Below are positions 34,447-45,729 of a stretch of DNA of 64,000 nt, piece by piece. The stretch comes from Erythroxylum novogranatense (lineage: Eukaryota; Streptophyta; Magnoliopsida; Malpighiales; Erythroxylaceae). The stretch spans positions 50,261,414 through 50,325,413 of the forward strand of contig CM057230.1 in assembly GCA_029891385.1 (NCBI GenBank), in the 5' to 3' direction. The notes under the pieces were generated by a model that was given only the letters and a program-made list of their open reading frames with translations, was not told the origin of the DNA and made no database searches. The stretch's first letter is position 1; each line of letters opens with the position of its first letter. The position numbers and the translations under genes are program-made.

Positions 34447-37400
34447 TGTAATATCCCATCACCGATGGAAAGGTATTTTAGTAAATTGGGACGGGTTAGG
34501 AGTATTAAATTATATCTCGGCATGCACGCATAAAGATATAGCTTCTATGATTGATGGTTTGTTGCACTTGCACATGGTATACATGCATTCATGACATTTT
34601 CCGGCTTAGGTTTCAAATGGAGATCTTTTGTGAAATTTATGGGATAATTGTACTTGGAAAATTATATGGAATGTGTCATTGAATGTTTTACATTTTTAGG
34701 GATTTATGGAAATTTTTCTGGAATTATCCGGAGAAAATTCCCGGACCGACAAAATCGCCGGTAAATGCCTAAATGTGTTTTTGTAGTGGAAAATGTGGTT
34801 TTCGTGTTTAAAAAATTATTGGGAGTGGACTGTCATATGTGTTACAATTTTGGGCAATTTAGGTAATTTTCAAAAAAATGATTCGGGAAAATTCCCGGAA
34901 ATTTTCGGACCGAAAAATTCCAACTGACTGGCTGAGTGAGCTTTTTTGTACTGAAAAGGGATTGCCTAATGGCATGAGATTAGTGAATAAATAATTGTGG
35001 GAATTATGTTAGTGCCATGTTTAGAGTTTAAGTGGGATTAGTGCTCAATTAATTGGGATTAACTCATTTTTTGTCTTTTCTTCATTTAAATAGCGAAGTG
35101 TCCCTTGTTAATTAATTGGTTTTGTCTTCTTCTTTCATCATCATCCACGACTCTCCTCCTTGAAATGGTTAAAAAATTCACTTTGAAGGCTATTCTTCCT
35201 TCTCATCCGAAACCTCCTCCTTCTTCCATTCCTTTGTTGGTCTTGCATATATATATATATATGTTCTTGCCTTTTTGCTTGCTTCTACTCACACACAAAC
35301 CAAGCTTAAGCCATGTGATGAGGGTGATGGGTGATAGCCGTAGGTGTTGGAGAAAGTAGAAGAGGAATTAGGAAGTTGTAATAAGTTGGAAGATTAAGGG
35401 AAAGATTGAAAGCTTGACTAGGTAAGATTATGTTTTAAGCTTTGACCATTCATTTAATGCATGAATTAGTAGTTTGAAGCATTTAAGGGAAGCACTTATG
35501 CATTTATTTCATAATGATAAGGGTAGGTTTGAATGGGTTTAATGCATGCTTGAGTGAGGGAAGAGGATAGAGTAGTGAAGCTTGTGAATTTACATGTTGT
35601 TAATGATGTTATGATGTTAGATAAATGTAAATAAAGTATGGAAGTGGTGTTGTGAGGGTGCTGCCAACTTTTGTATAATCATATAAGTATATGTTGTGAT
35701 GAATTTGTGGTTGAATTAGAGGTATAATTGGATGCTTAGTGATGTGTTATTGATGTTAGAAGTGATAGGAGTTAGGTTGTTGATGAAAGCTGGAAATTGA
35801 GTTTTGAACCTACTATCATGTTTTGTTCATAACTAAATTTTGTAGGTGAGAAAATGAGGTGAGGTTTGTGCCCAATGAAACATTGGGATGTTGGCTTCAA
35901 CTTTGTGTGAAATAGGTGATGTTAAATTGTAATGTTAGAAGGGTGAATCTTTGCATGGAAAGTTTCATTTGTAGATGCTGTGAACAGTACCTGCATATAT
36001 GACTTGAGTATTTTGCTGATTTTTCTAAATTAATTGAGATGGAATTTGGGAAAATGGTCTTCATGGAAGTTGAAGCATATTGAGTTAGCTTTCCATTGCC
36101 ACTGATCTTGCTAATTTGCGAGTTGTATATTGGGATATATGAACTGATTACTATTGACTGGTTTTGAGCATTTTGATGAAACCTAGCCTAAGTGTTGAGT
36201 TTGTGAGCTTGCGGATTGGAAGCAATTTTAGCAAATTATGTAAACTGAATTGGTGTGAGTGATCTTCTGTAAAGTTGCAGAGGAAGGAATTATCTTGAAA
36301 ATGATATATGGTGTGTAATTTTTAGAGGTCAGATTTGGGAGTTATGATTTTTCAAATATTGAACCTGCATTAGGTTATGAATTGTCGATCATGGCAAGAA
36401 TTTGCATGACAGTTTTGAAATTGTTAGAAATTGAATTGGATTTTGAGTTCTTCATGAAAATTGAATTCTAAGATCTTATCTTTTCAGGGATATAAGGTAG
36501 TGAATTTTGTGACATTTGTGCTAAGAGATGATGTTTGGAAAATTACTGTCCAGATTAGTTGATTTCAGTAGGCAGATTCTTTGTGGAATTGTTTGACTTA
36601 GTTAGCAAGTGATTTTGATTTTGAGTTGTTCATGAAAGTTGTAGATAACATTGTGAACTTTCTGAGCATATTTATTGTGTTATTTTTGACTGAGGAAATG
36701 AGTAATTACTGAATTTGCAATGTACTGCCCTGTTTTGATAAGTTTTGAGTGGGAAGTAGGTTTGGATGGATTTTTGACACCCTTAGGGGTGAAATTGATT
36801 TTTATGGTCTTCTTGAGAATTGTAGAGGGTTTCATGATCTTTCCAACAAGGTATGAATTATATTTTTCTGAATTGTGTGCCAAGAGCTATGAGTGTTGGA
36901 AGTTGGATTAGAAATCAAGAAAAAAGGGAATGAGAATGTGGAATCATGCCTGGTCAGGCTCGGATGGACGGCATCGCTAGGGCGACGCCTCGCCCTAGCG
37001 ACGAGGCCGGATCAGTCGGCCTCGCGAGGGCGACGTCTCGCCCCCGCGAGGCTGGTTTTTCTTATTTATTATTATTTGATTATTTGGTATTTGGTGATTC
37101 TTTTGTCAATTTCTTTTTCGTCCGTCGTCCGATTGACCTGATTCTTGAGGCATCGAATTTGTATCATATTGAATTTCATTTTGTGATAAATTGGAAATTT
37201 TTAGACGGAAAATTGACGTGGCCCCAGGTAATGGAACGTTAATCACTGTTTTATTTAATTGGGGACCTATAGCGGTCCGAATTGCGCACCGTCAGCGCCA
37301 ATAGGTTTCTAATTTTTAGACGGATTTTATTATGGGAAATTTTTGGATTAGGGCCGGGAATGCCATGAACATGCATTATACACGTTTTACTTATTCCATG

Positions 37401-38715
37401 TGCATTATTTGATATTTCTAATTATACAGTTGGTAATGTGTACTCATTTCCATTATTCAGAGGCTCGCTTGGAACGTCGTTTCACGGACGTTCGAGACTT
37501 CCCAATAGCTCTAGTAATAGGTGAGTAACCTAGTTGGTTCCTCAATCTATATATGATGAAAATGATGTGGTTATGCCATGTGGAGATAATGGAGGGATTA
37601 TGTGTGTTTGCTTTTGAATGATTTCGGACCATAGGTGTCCGAAGTATTGGAAACTTGTTATCGAAGTGCTATTTGTGTGTAATTGTTTGTGAGTGTTTAC
37701 ATTGGAGATCTCGGACCAAAGGTCCGAGGAAATGGGAAATTGATATTGAAGTGTTAATTGTCTATTTCGATACATGGGATGTGACTGTCAATGTGATATG
37801 GTAGGATGCAATAAATTGGAAATGTATATGATTGAAATACCGGACCGAAAATCTGAAGATATGGCAAATAACATTGACTTGTAAATGGAAATTGGAACAT
37901 GTTCATTGCATGCATCAAGGTATGATCAGATAAAGGCGCCAGGACCGGAGCAGACCGATCGTGGGCATATCACGCCTAACGATATGAGAGCTTTCACCAA
38001 CGCATGTGACCTCAAGTCTAACGATTCAGAGCCTCGGGCTCATGTACCAGGCTTCAAGCCCAATGTTTTCGTAACCATCGCTCAAAGCAATGTGCCCAAG
38101 CATCGGGACGAGCCAAAGCATCACAACAACGAAACGAAATGAAAAGTGTCACATGTTCATTGCATAAATGGTATGACTAAATATGGATGGTATGAAAGGC
38201 GATATGCTTTACATTTGTGAATTGTGATAGTATGTGATATTTGGTAAATTGATTGAATATGCATGAATTGAGTGAACCGTCGATGATGGTTTTCACCGAG
38301 TTCGTAAACTCACCCAAAGATTGCAAATATTTTCAGAATTGAGGAGTACCCTTCTTCGAACCGGAGTATGATTACTACAAGAGAGTCGGTGTTCGATGTC
38401 GGGATCGGTTCACGTCTGCATTTGTGTTATTTTGACTTATGTAAATTTATATTCCGCAAAAATAGTATTGAATTGTTCGAGGGCCCTAATTGATAAATAT
38501 TGTTTGAAAAGTGATCTTTGATAAAGTGTATGACTGAAATGGGTTTTCGTTATCACGGGCCGAATCGCTTATTCTTAATTCCGCGACTCGATCGCTTCAA
38601 AAAATATCATAATGAGTTTTTTCATCGCATTGATCGCTCTAAGATACCACCTCGGGTCGCGGCTCGGAGATTACCGTCGATGTCGGGTTCGGGTCTCATG
38701 GAGTGGGGTGCTACA
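34447..38715 (+). repeat. 3' LTR of the long-LTR element (4269 bp, complete)
   Basis: Starts TGTAATATCCC and ends GGGGTGCTACA. Donor-like AG|GTGAGTAA has its G at 37521, hairpin block 38276-38312, and CAG ends at 38336. GC-rich hairpins lie at 36974-37051. A TATA-repeat stretch is at about 35247-35262. The 900 bp at 34447-35345 have no partner in the truncated 5' LTR. Confidence 0.92.
36974..37051. repeat. Two adjacent GC-rich hairpins in LTR
   Basis: A perfect 12-bp inverted repeat TCGCTAGGGCGA (36974-36985) pairs with 36990-37001 around a 4-base loop. It is followed by a 14-bp repeat with one mismatch, CCTCGCGAGGGCGA (37020-37033) with 37038-37051, also around a 4-base loop. Confidence 0.9.
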
Positions 38716-40240
38716 GATAGATTACACCGCATCAAGAAGTCTCTCGAATCTCGCTTACGCACTACTTCCATCATTGGCGGATTGAGACCACGCCAGCCTC
38801 ACGGGTTGGCTTGCAATTTTTTTCCAAATGTATTCGATGCATGCACGTAGAAGGGTTGATTCCTTTAATGTCAGCTATGGTCCACCCCATAGCTTCTTTA
38901 TATGCCCTTAAAACACAAATTAATTCTTCTTCTTCTGCTTTGTCGAGTTTACTGGAGATGATTACCGGCAATGTTTCTTCCTCACCTAAAAGGGCATACT
39001 TGAAGTGTTCAGGCAGCGATTTTAACTCCAATTTAGGTGCCTGCACAATAGATGGTAAAAGTTTAGTGTTTGTGTCAGGTAACTTCATAGTAGAAATAAC
39101 ATACTGCAAAGGTTTATTCCCATCAAACTCACACACAACCGCTTGCAAAGCACTGTTTACAACAAAAAATTTCTCCAGGTTACCCATGCTGTCGTGGTTT
39201 AAATCCTCACATAAAACAGTATTTAATTCATTCTCATGATTAAATGTAAGCATTTTTTCTACGAGAGGTTCAATCACATCAATACCACACACGCTAGAAA
39301 CATCCATAGGGTGTTTCATTGCATCATAAACATTGAACTTCACTATTTCTCCATCAAATTCCATGGATAAAGTACCATCATGGACATCTATTTTTGTTCT
39401 TGCAGTTATCAAAAATGGCCTTCCTAACAAAATATCAGAAGAATTACATGATTTATCATCCCCCATGTGAACTACAAAGAAATCAGCTGGGAAAACCAAT
39501 TTATCTATCTGAACTAGAACATCTTGCAATATCCCTTCGGGGTATACAATGGACCTGTCTGCTAATTGCATTACTACCCCTGTTTCAATAAGTGGACCAG
39601 CATTCAAAGATTCATAAATGGAAGAAGGCATTACGTTTACCGACGCACCTAGGTCACACATAGCTCTTCTTATACCGACCTTACCTATCTGACAGGGAAT
39701 AGCGAACATACATCGATCTTTGCATTTAGGAGGTAGTTTTCTTTGAAGAACAGCAGAGACATTCTCATTCAAACATACCTTTTGGTAACCAGCCCACTTC
39801 TTTTTGTTGGTGCATATCTCCTTCAAAAATTTTGCATATTTGGGAACTTGCTTTATAGCATCCAACAATGGGATATTTACCTCAATTTTTCGGAAAACCT
39901 CAAGGATATCCTTCTCCTCCTTATCTTTCTTCGATTTAGCGAATCTCTGTGGGAAAGGAGGTCTAACAATTGATGCATCATGTTTATGGTCTGATTCCTT
40001 AGTTGATGGTTCCTCTTTTTCAGGTACTAAAACTTCTGTTTCAAGTTCGACTTTTGCATCACGGGCACGACGGACCGGACAAGTCACCTGAGGCAATTCC
40101 TTTCCGCTTCTTAGAGTGACAACACTAGCATTTCGTCTCGGATTCACCTCTGGTTGAGACGGTAACTTTCCCTGTGATTCCAGCTTACTCAACGATGTAG
40201 CAATTTGGCTGATTTGGTCTTCCAAGTTCTGAAACCTCAT
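38716..40240 (-). pseudogene. Athila gag end, protease and RT start, truncated by insertion
   Basis: The frame from 40240 (MRFQNLEDQISQIATS) runs 489 codons. It has a charged linker, the PPFPQRFAKSKKDKEEKDILEVF block, and aspartic protease with CDLGASVNVMP (about 39650), the form usual in Athila. SDILLGRPFL and the RT entry block INPSTCMHRIHLEKNCKPTREA follow. A frameshift after this block gives the stop at 38771, and RT homology ends with GVIY at 38716. A TAG at about 40255 separates this frame from upstream gag. Confidence 0.9.
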
Positions 40241-40287
40241 GTTTGTTGCCTATTGAAATTGATGGGTGTTAGTGGTAATAAATTTCA

Positions 40288-41499
40288 TCATATCCTCAAA
40301 AGACGTACCTGGTCTTTCAAAATTTTGTTGTGTTGGGGCTGATTGTCTTTGTTGGAAATTCTGGAAATTTTGTTGTCTACCACCATAACTGAAATTAAGG
40401 TGGTCTCGCCATCCGGGATTGTATGTATTTGAAAAGGATCGTATTTCCGTTGAGGTAGCCCAGGAAATCCCCCTATTGCATTTGCATGTTCTTGATTATC
40501 ATCTTGAAGCGTCGGACACATATCAGTTGGATGGTTCGGTTGGGCATAAATTCCACACACCCTAGCTGGTTGTAATTGTCCTGCAGCCAAGTTCTGGACC
40601 AAAGTAGTTAATTGAGAAATCTGAGATTCTAAGGAATGACTATTTACCTCGTGAACCTTCCTTAAAGGTTCCTGTGGTGCTCCAAATTGTTGTGAGTTGG
40701 CTGCCATGATAGAGATCAAATCAGGAGCTGCCTGTGGTGTTTTGTTGACAATAGCTCCCCCACTTGCAGCATCCATCATCTTCCTCTCCATGGTTAACAG
40801 CCCCTCATAAAAGTACTGGATAAGGAGCTGTTCGGAAATTCCGTGTTGCGGGCATGACGCACATAACCTTTTGAATCTCTCCCAATATTCATGTAAGCTT
40901 TCCACATCCTTTTGCTTTATTCCACAAATCTCTCTCCTGATTTTAGCAGCCCTTGATGCCAGAAAAAATCTGTCTAGAAAATTTCTCACCATGTCGTCCC
41001 ATGTATTAATTGTACCAGACGGCAAATAGAATAACCATTCTTTAGCCGTATCAGCTAGAGAAAAAGGGAATGCTCTCAACTTGACTTGCTCTTCGGTAAT
41101 TCCTTGAGGTTTCATACCAGAACAAACAATGTGGAATTCTTTGAGGTGTTTATGTGGATCTTCGTTATCCAAACCGCGAAAGGAGGGAAGCAAGTGTATT
41201 AAGCCTAATTTCAGCTCAAACGGCACATTGAGATTCGGATAGTTAATACATAGGGGCGTTTGGTTGAGAGGGGCAGCAGCCAATTCCCTCAAAGTTCTGT
41301 TTTCAGCCATCTCTAATGTCGTTTCAGACTCACTTTCTGAGTTGTTGGATGATTCTTCGTTGTTTTCTCTGTTTTCAGTGTCCGAAGTTGTTGTTGGAGG
41401 AGCTAATTTTTTCAATTTAGCTTCTTTTCTTAATCTCTTCGCGGTCTTCTCAATCTCTTGATCGAATTCTAAGTCACCTGCGGGAAGAGATCGAGTCAT
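40288..41499 (-). pseudogene. Athila gag, one frameshift
   Basis: The 403-codon frame starts MTRSLPAGDLEFD at 41499, only 53 bases after the LTR. Blocks: LRELAAAPLNQTPLCINYP, LLPSFRGLDNEDPHKHLKEF, FPFSLADTAKEWLFYLP, FLDRFF, YFYEGLL, DAASGGAIVNKTP, MAANSQQFG, and a single knuckle-like CGIYAQPNHPTDMCP. Near 40435 the frame slips after QRKYDPF; the expected continuation (TYNPGWRDHLNFSYGG) is in another frame. The gag forms the particle coat. Confidence 0.9.
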
Positions 41500-41534
41500 T
41501 CAAAAGAATTAAAAACCAATTAAAACCAATCCCC

Positions 41535-41551
41535 GGCAACGGCGCCAAAAA
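41535..41551 (-). other. Primer-binding site of Athila element (tRNA-Asp type)
   Basis: Minus strand TGGCGCCGTTGCCGGGG lies directly downstream of the 5' LTR. It is the motif known for Athila-type elements. Confidence 0.88.
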
Positions 41552-41552
41552 T

Positions 41553-43037
41553 TGGTAGGCGTCGAAACTACCAATAATAATCCTACTTTCCTAAACAAAT
41601 AAATTGTAATAGCAGCAAGTAAGGTAGATTCCACAAAGATTGGGATGGATTTTTAATTCTTTCTTAATAAATAACCAAAAACAAATGAAGGGGATTTATG
41701 TTATAGAAAATTAATTTAGTGAAAAAGATGAAGGCAACAACTAAAGTAAAGGGAAGAAATCAATATTGAAGGATCTCAGCAAAAGGTATAATATCCCATC
41801 TCAATTCAACATTCGATCATAGATACAAAGTACAATCTAAAATTTACCAACAAACCGGTTAAAGTTATCGAAGACGCTTCGGAAAACCAATCTTCCCTTA
41901 AGTTTTAAACCAATTACGAGACGCTTGTTAATTAGCTCTAACCAATGAATAACCATAAGAGACGCTCCTACGATTTAACTCATTGATTGCATTACAAATT
42001 AGAAAGACCCAATTCTAACTAACCAACACAAGACGCTTGGTCGATTTAAGTTAGATTATATTATTTCTTAGAATGACGAAGGTGCCTGGTCACACCTATT
42101 CACTCTAATGTGCCACTGATTACAAATCAAAAGATAATTACGGATCTATTGAACTTGTATGGCGATATGCAATTCTTAAATCAACACAACGGTACCAAGC
42201 TGCATAAACATAAGAATCGTATAAATCGTGAGCTCACAGACATAATATAAATGCTGGAAATTAAAGAATGAAGAAACTCAATTAGATCTCACAAATGATT
42301 GAATTGAAACTTCGATTATCCTTCAACTGAGAAAGAAAAATTAGCTACTCATGTTCATGAAGAAAGTGCAAGGGGAAAACGAAAATATATAAAACCCAGC
42401 GTCCCCTTCTTCCTCTGTTTTCCCAATAAATAATACATCGTTAAAAAAAATCCTCGAAAAGATCGGGAAACCTAACAGCTAAAGGATTTAAATCCAGATA
42501 ATCACAATCCTTTTTTAATCCCTAAAAAAATCGCTTCTTTAATGATAATCTCGAATTGATTTTGCTCCCGATTAAGAAACGCACCAATCTGACCTTCAAG
42601 AAGAGGACCGAAACTCTAACTCTGCTGCCTGGGTGTCTTGCGCTAGCTCCAAAGTAGACGTGGAAGAAGTGGTGGCCTTGAGCGCCCAAAGGTCTAACCC
42701 ATTCAGCTAATGCCCTAGATCTGAAACGTTAATGGGTTGAGGCAGTGGCGTGTCACTTAAATCTCTAAGGTCACTACACTGTCGTATTGCTTTTAAGCAA
42801 TGAACCAAGAGGCAGCTGTCATCCACTTGAGAAGCAAGTTAAATGGGCAAACATAAAACGCACAGCATAGAGGGAGGCACTTAATAATTCACGTGAGGAA
42901 CATGTCATCTTCTTCAGTTATAAAAGACAAGGTAAAAGCAGTAGAATACTTGACAACAGTGGACTAAATCTAAGAACATTTATGTCAAGATTCATACCAC
43001 AAAGCAGATAAATGTATGCAAAATATGTGCACTATCA
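41553..43037 (-). repeat. 5' LTR of the Athila-type element
   Basis: Direct repeat of 21895-23378. The first bases on the + strand form an inverted repeat, ATTGGTAG (41551-41558) with CTACCAAT (41568-41575), i.e. a hairpin at the U5 end next to the PBS. Confidence 0.94.
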
Positions 43038-43042
43038 ATGAT

Positions 43043-44220
43043 CATCTTTTTATCCTCAGTAATAACTATTCTTGTGTATAATCATAACCCATATGAAAGC
43101 CTTAAGATTTGTGTTGATCTTAGGCATTTTAAAGGTCATTGGGCATATATAAAGATTGACCTTGAGCCTATGTCATTTTGACACATATAAGTTTAGTATG
43201 GATATACATAAATTTAACATGAAATAGGGGAATATAAGTTTTTAATCCCATAAAGGTGTTCTCTAATACAATTTAGCATTTAGTTGAAGAACATAAAAGT
43301 TGTTTTCTAAAGTTGTTTAGCATTCAATAAGAGAAAACAAGTTTTCTCAACCGTTGTTTAGTATTCAGTAAGAGAAAACATGATTTTTTTATTGAGCACG
43401 TGCAGTTTAGCATAAAGATGGAGAAATCAAAACCTACAAGTGAAGATGAGACATTTTAGATCATGCAGGTATCATCCTAGTTTGCCACATTCTATTTTCT
43501 CATTCATGCTAGTGAGGTATAAATATTTGTAATTATATTAGACCTGTGTTATACATGACACAAGTGTTTAATATTTTTCACTATCGAAAGCTTTGCAGGA
43601 CAGAATGTTGGACTTTCATTATCTTTGGATCAAATATTTTTAATTTTTAAAATTTGATGTGACTTAACCAATTTTTAAAATTTTTAAATTTGAGTCAAAA
43701 CTGCAATTAATAATTGTCGAAGAGAAAGAATGTTGGACAATTTTCTCCTTCTTCATAAATTTAGATAATTATTAATTGTATTTTCAGATTTTTAATAAAT
43801 GATTTAAATCAATAGGTTAAAGTCTGGTGGAAAATAGATCTCGATTAATTAGACTGGACTCATATCTAACTTGTGATAGAAGCCCAATATGAAACCTATA
43901 TATGAAGATTAAGGTCTCCTGCAGTTGCTCATATCATTCATAAGCATATGGATCTTCTGACTTGTTAAGAACGCTTACGTCTCGAGAAAATTATAGAAAA
44001 ACGTTAACCGGATGTCTGTGAATGTTTTCTTTAAAGATCCCTAGAGATTGGAGCTCGTTTTGGCCTCAAAAACTGCTTTAAAAGTACAGATGGAATAGAA
44101 ATAAGGTATTCTACATTTTTTAGTTTTTAATGCTTTCATGAATGATCCGGGACATATAATGAGGTCTATCTTTCGTGTTACATATCTAAGCTTGAAACAA
44201 TTTTTGACTTAATAAGAAGG
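43043..44220 (+). mobile_element. Probable 3' LTR remainder of copia-1
   Basis: After the Athila target duplication the sequence continues copia-1 past its pol stop (21815). It is non-coding, with a TATA-like TATATAT at 43897-43903, AAAACAAGTTTTCTCAACCG repeated as AGAGAAAACA-type blocks (43320-43390), and a pyrimidine-rich run. This is typical of a copia LTR. No second LTR is in the window, so the borders are not determinable. Confidence 0.5.
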
Positions 44221-44693
44221 ATATTGTATTACCATAGAAGTGGTTAGTTTCTAGCAGAGCCTATTCAAACAAGTACTACAAACAATAATATCTGATGAGA
44301 AAGAAAAAATCCGTGACGACAAATCAAGGCATTTGTCTGAGAGAATTGACTATTCTTCCCCGATTCCAATTTTCATTCATTCTTTTTGTTTTACATTTTT
44401 TAGTTTTCAAACATCCTGTTTGGATTTTGGGTAAATACGATTGTCGCTGGTGATGTTGAAGTTGTTGTCTTTTATGGTTAATGTGTAGTTTTCATTCTTA
44501 TGCTTAATTCTCTGTTGGGGTGTGGAAGAGGGTTTTAGAGTTTGTAGGATTTTTGTGCTTCCAAGGAAGTTTATTCAATTTTGTTTCATCGCGTGGATTG
44601 TGTGGATGATGGACGTGATGATTTTTTCCCCAAATGATGGAAGCTGAATAAACTGAACGATTTTTCTTTACAGAGAATCCAAGCCAGAAATGT
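44221..44693. other. Unassigned, probably host intergenic sequence
   Basis: No coding or element signature. Its right end (about 44558-44693) resembles 59437-59575 near the ARG1 gene, suggesting a duplicated host segment. Confidence 0.45.
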
Positions 44694-44698
44694 GATCC

Positions 44699-44962
44699 TG
44701 TTATAAAAGATAGAAATAATATGGTGTGCCACTAATTGTTAATACACCACTTAATTGTTAATGCACCAAATACACCACTTAATTGTTAGTGCACCAAATG
44801 CACCACTTAATAGTTAGTGTACCACTTCTATTATCATGATAGTATTTTATTAGAAATTTTGTACTATAAATAGAAGGGTTAACTTGATGTAAGTTACACC
44901 AATTTATAAGAAAAATTCTCCTCTCCCAAATATTCTTAAATTTTAGTTTCGTTTTTATAACA
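44699..44962 (+). repeat. 5' LTR of copia-2
   Basis: 264 bp. U3 contains three to four tandem units built on CACTTAATTGTTARTGCACC (about 44731-44830). TATAAATAG is at 44875-44883. It ends TTTATAACA, followed by CGTTATCAGCACGAAGC, the probable PBS region (an unusual, tRNA-internal type). Confidence 0.92.
44875..44883 (+). promoter_or_regulatory. TATA box in copia-2 5' LTR
   Basis: TATAAATAG, repeated at 58153-58161 in the 3' LTR. It would drive the element transcript. Confidence 0.65.
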
Positions 44963-45729
44963 CGTTATCAGCACGAAGCTCTAATGTCTAAAATTCGGCT
45001 TATCAACTTCAAGCAATCATAAGGTTCTTCCTTTTACGTACATCAAACAAACGTAAGTTCTTCCATTTATTTTTCCATTTATCTACATTAATTCTACTTA
45101 TGATATTATTAAAAAAATTATAAACGACTCTCTATAACTTCCCTAAAGTTTTACCTTCTCTTTAAATAATGAAAAGGTAATACCACCTCTAAATACTTAA
45201 GTTATTGTATAGTATACATCACAATTAATAAATAAATAAATAAAATATATTCAAGACTATTATATTTATTATACTCTAATTAATTTTACTACATATATCT
45301 TATTATCAATTATGTGTTTTAAATAAAAATTAAATAATATATATTATAACTTTATAAATATAACGGCTAGTTAACGGTAAAAATAATAATAATAATAATA
45401 ATGAAAATGATTCATTTTTCTATAAATAGATACCACTTCTACATAATTTACTTCATCCCTACACATTTTTCTTACCTCAAAATATAATTCAAATGTTGTC
45501 CGTTACATTATTTTTTGTATAATTATTGTCATTATGTATCTTTGTTTCATTCTTAGTGTAGAGCTAAATGATTCAGATCGCAATTTTTTTCTCTTAGTAA
45601 TAGCATTTTGTATGATCCCTTTGTTGTTTATTGGCATAGCATTTGAGCATGGCATGTGATTTATTTAATGAAATATCTATTTGAATAACGGTATTAATTA
45701 TTTCTCTCTATTGTATAATAGTTGCCAAC
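44963..45729 (+). other. copia-2 untranslated leader
   Basis: AT-rich leader from PBS to the gag ATG, with (AAT)n at about 45387-45402. No ORF with element motifs. Confidence 0.6.

Larger units (their letters stand above)
27417..38715 (+). mobile_element. Long-LTR gypsy element without recognisable gag-pol (non-autonomous)
   Basis: The 5' LTR (27429-30823) is truncated, the internal region is 3.6 kb (30824-34446), and the 3' LTR is full (34447-38715, 4269 bp, TGTAATATCCC ... GGGGTGCTACA). A tRNA-Met-like PBS at 30828 is partly eroded (TGGTATCGTAGAC). The internal 3' end GAGGACGAAATTTTTATTAG plus GAGGAGAAT closely matches the chromovirus pol end and PPT (9706-9730 minus). So it is Tekay-related by its ends. 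It is inserted in Athila RT; no TSD remains because the left end is deleted. Confidence 0.88.
21895..43037 (-). mobile_element. Athila-type Ty3/gypsy element, split by a second gypsy element
   Basis: LTRs of 1484 and 1485 bp (21895-23378, 41553-43037) are flanked by perfect 5-bp duplications ATGAT (21890-21894, 43038-43042). On the minus strand: PBS 41535-41551 matching the tRNA-Asp type used by Athila, gag 41499-40288, gag-protease 40240-38771, RT, RNase H, integrase to 24898, a 1.5-kb non-coding tail and PPT. The gag blocks (YFYEGLL, DAASGGAIVNKTPQ, MAANSQQF) are typical of Athila. RT is interrupted by the element at 27417-38715. It is inserted in the 3' part of copia-1. Confidence 0.95.

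Noticed and set aside
43600..43745. TGTTGGAC occurrences (43608 and 43732) as copia-1 LTR borders
   Set aside because: No matching end, PPT or second LTR in the window supports either as a border.
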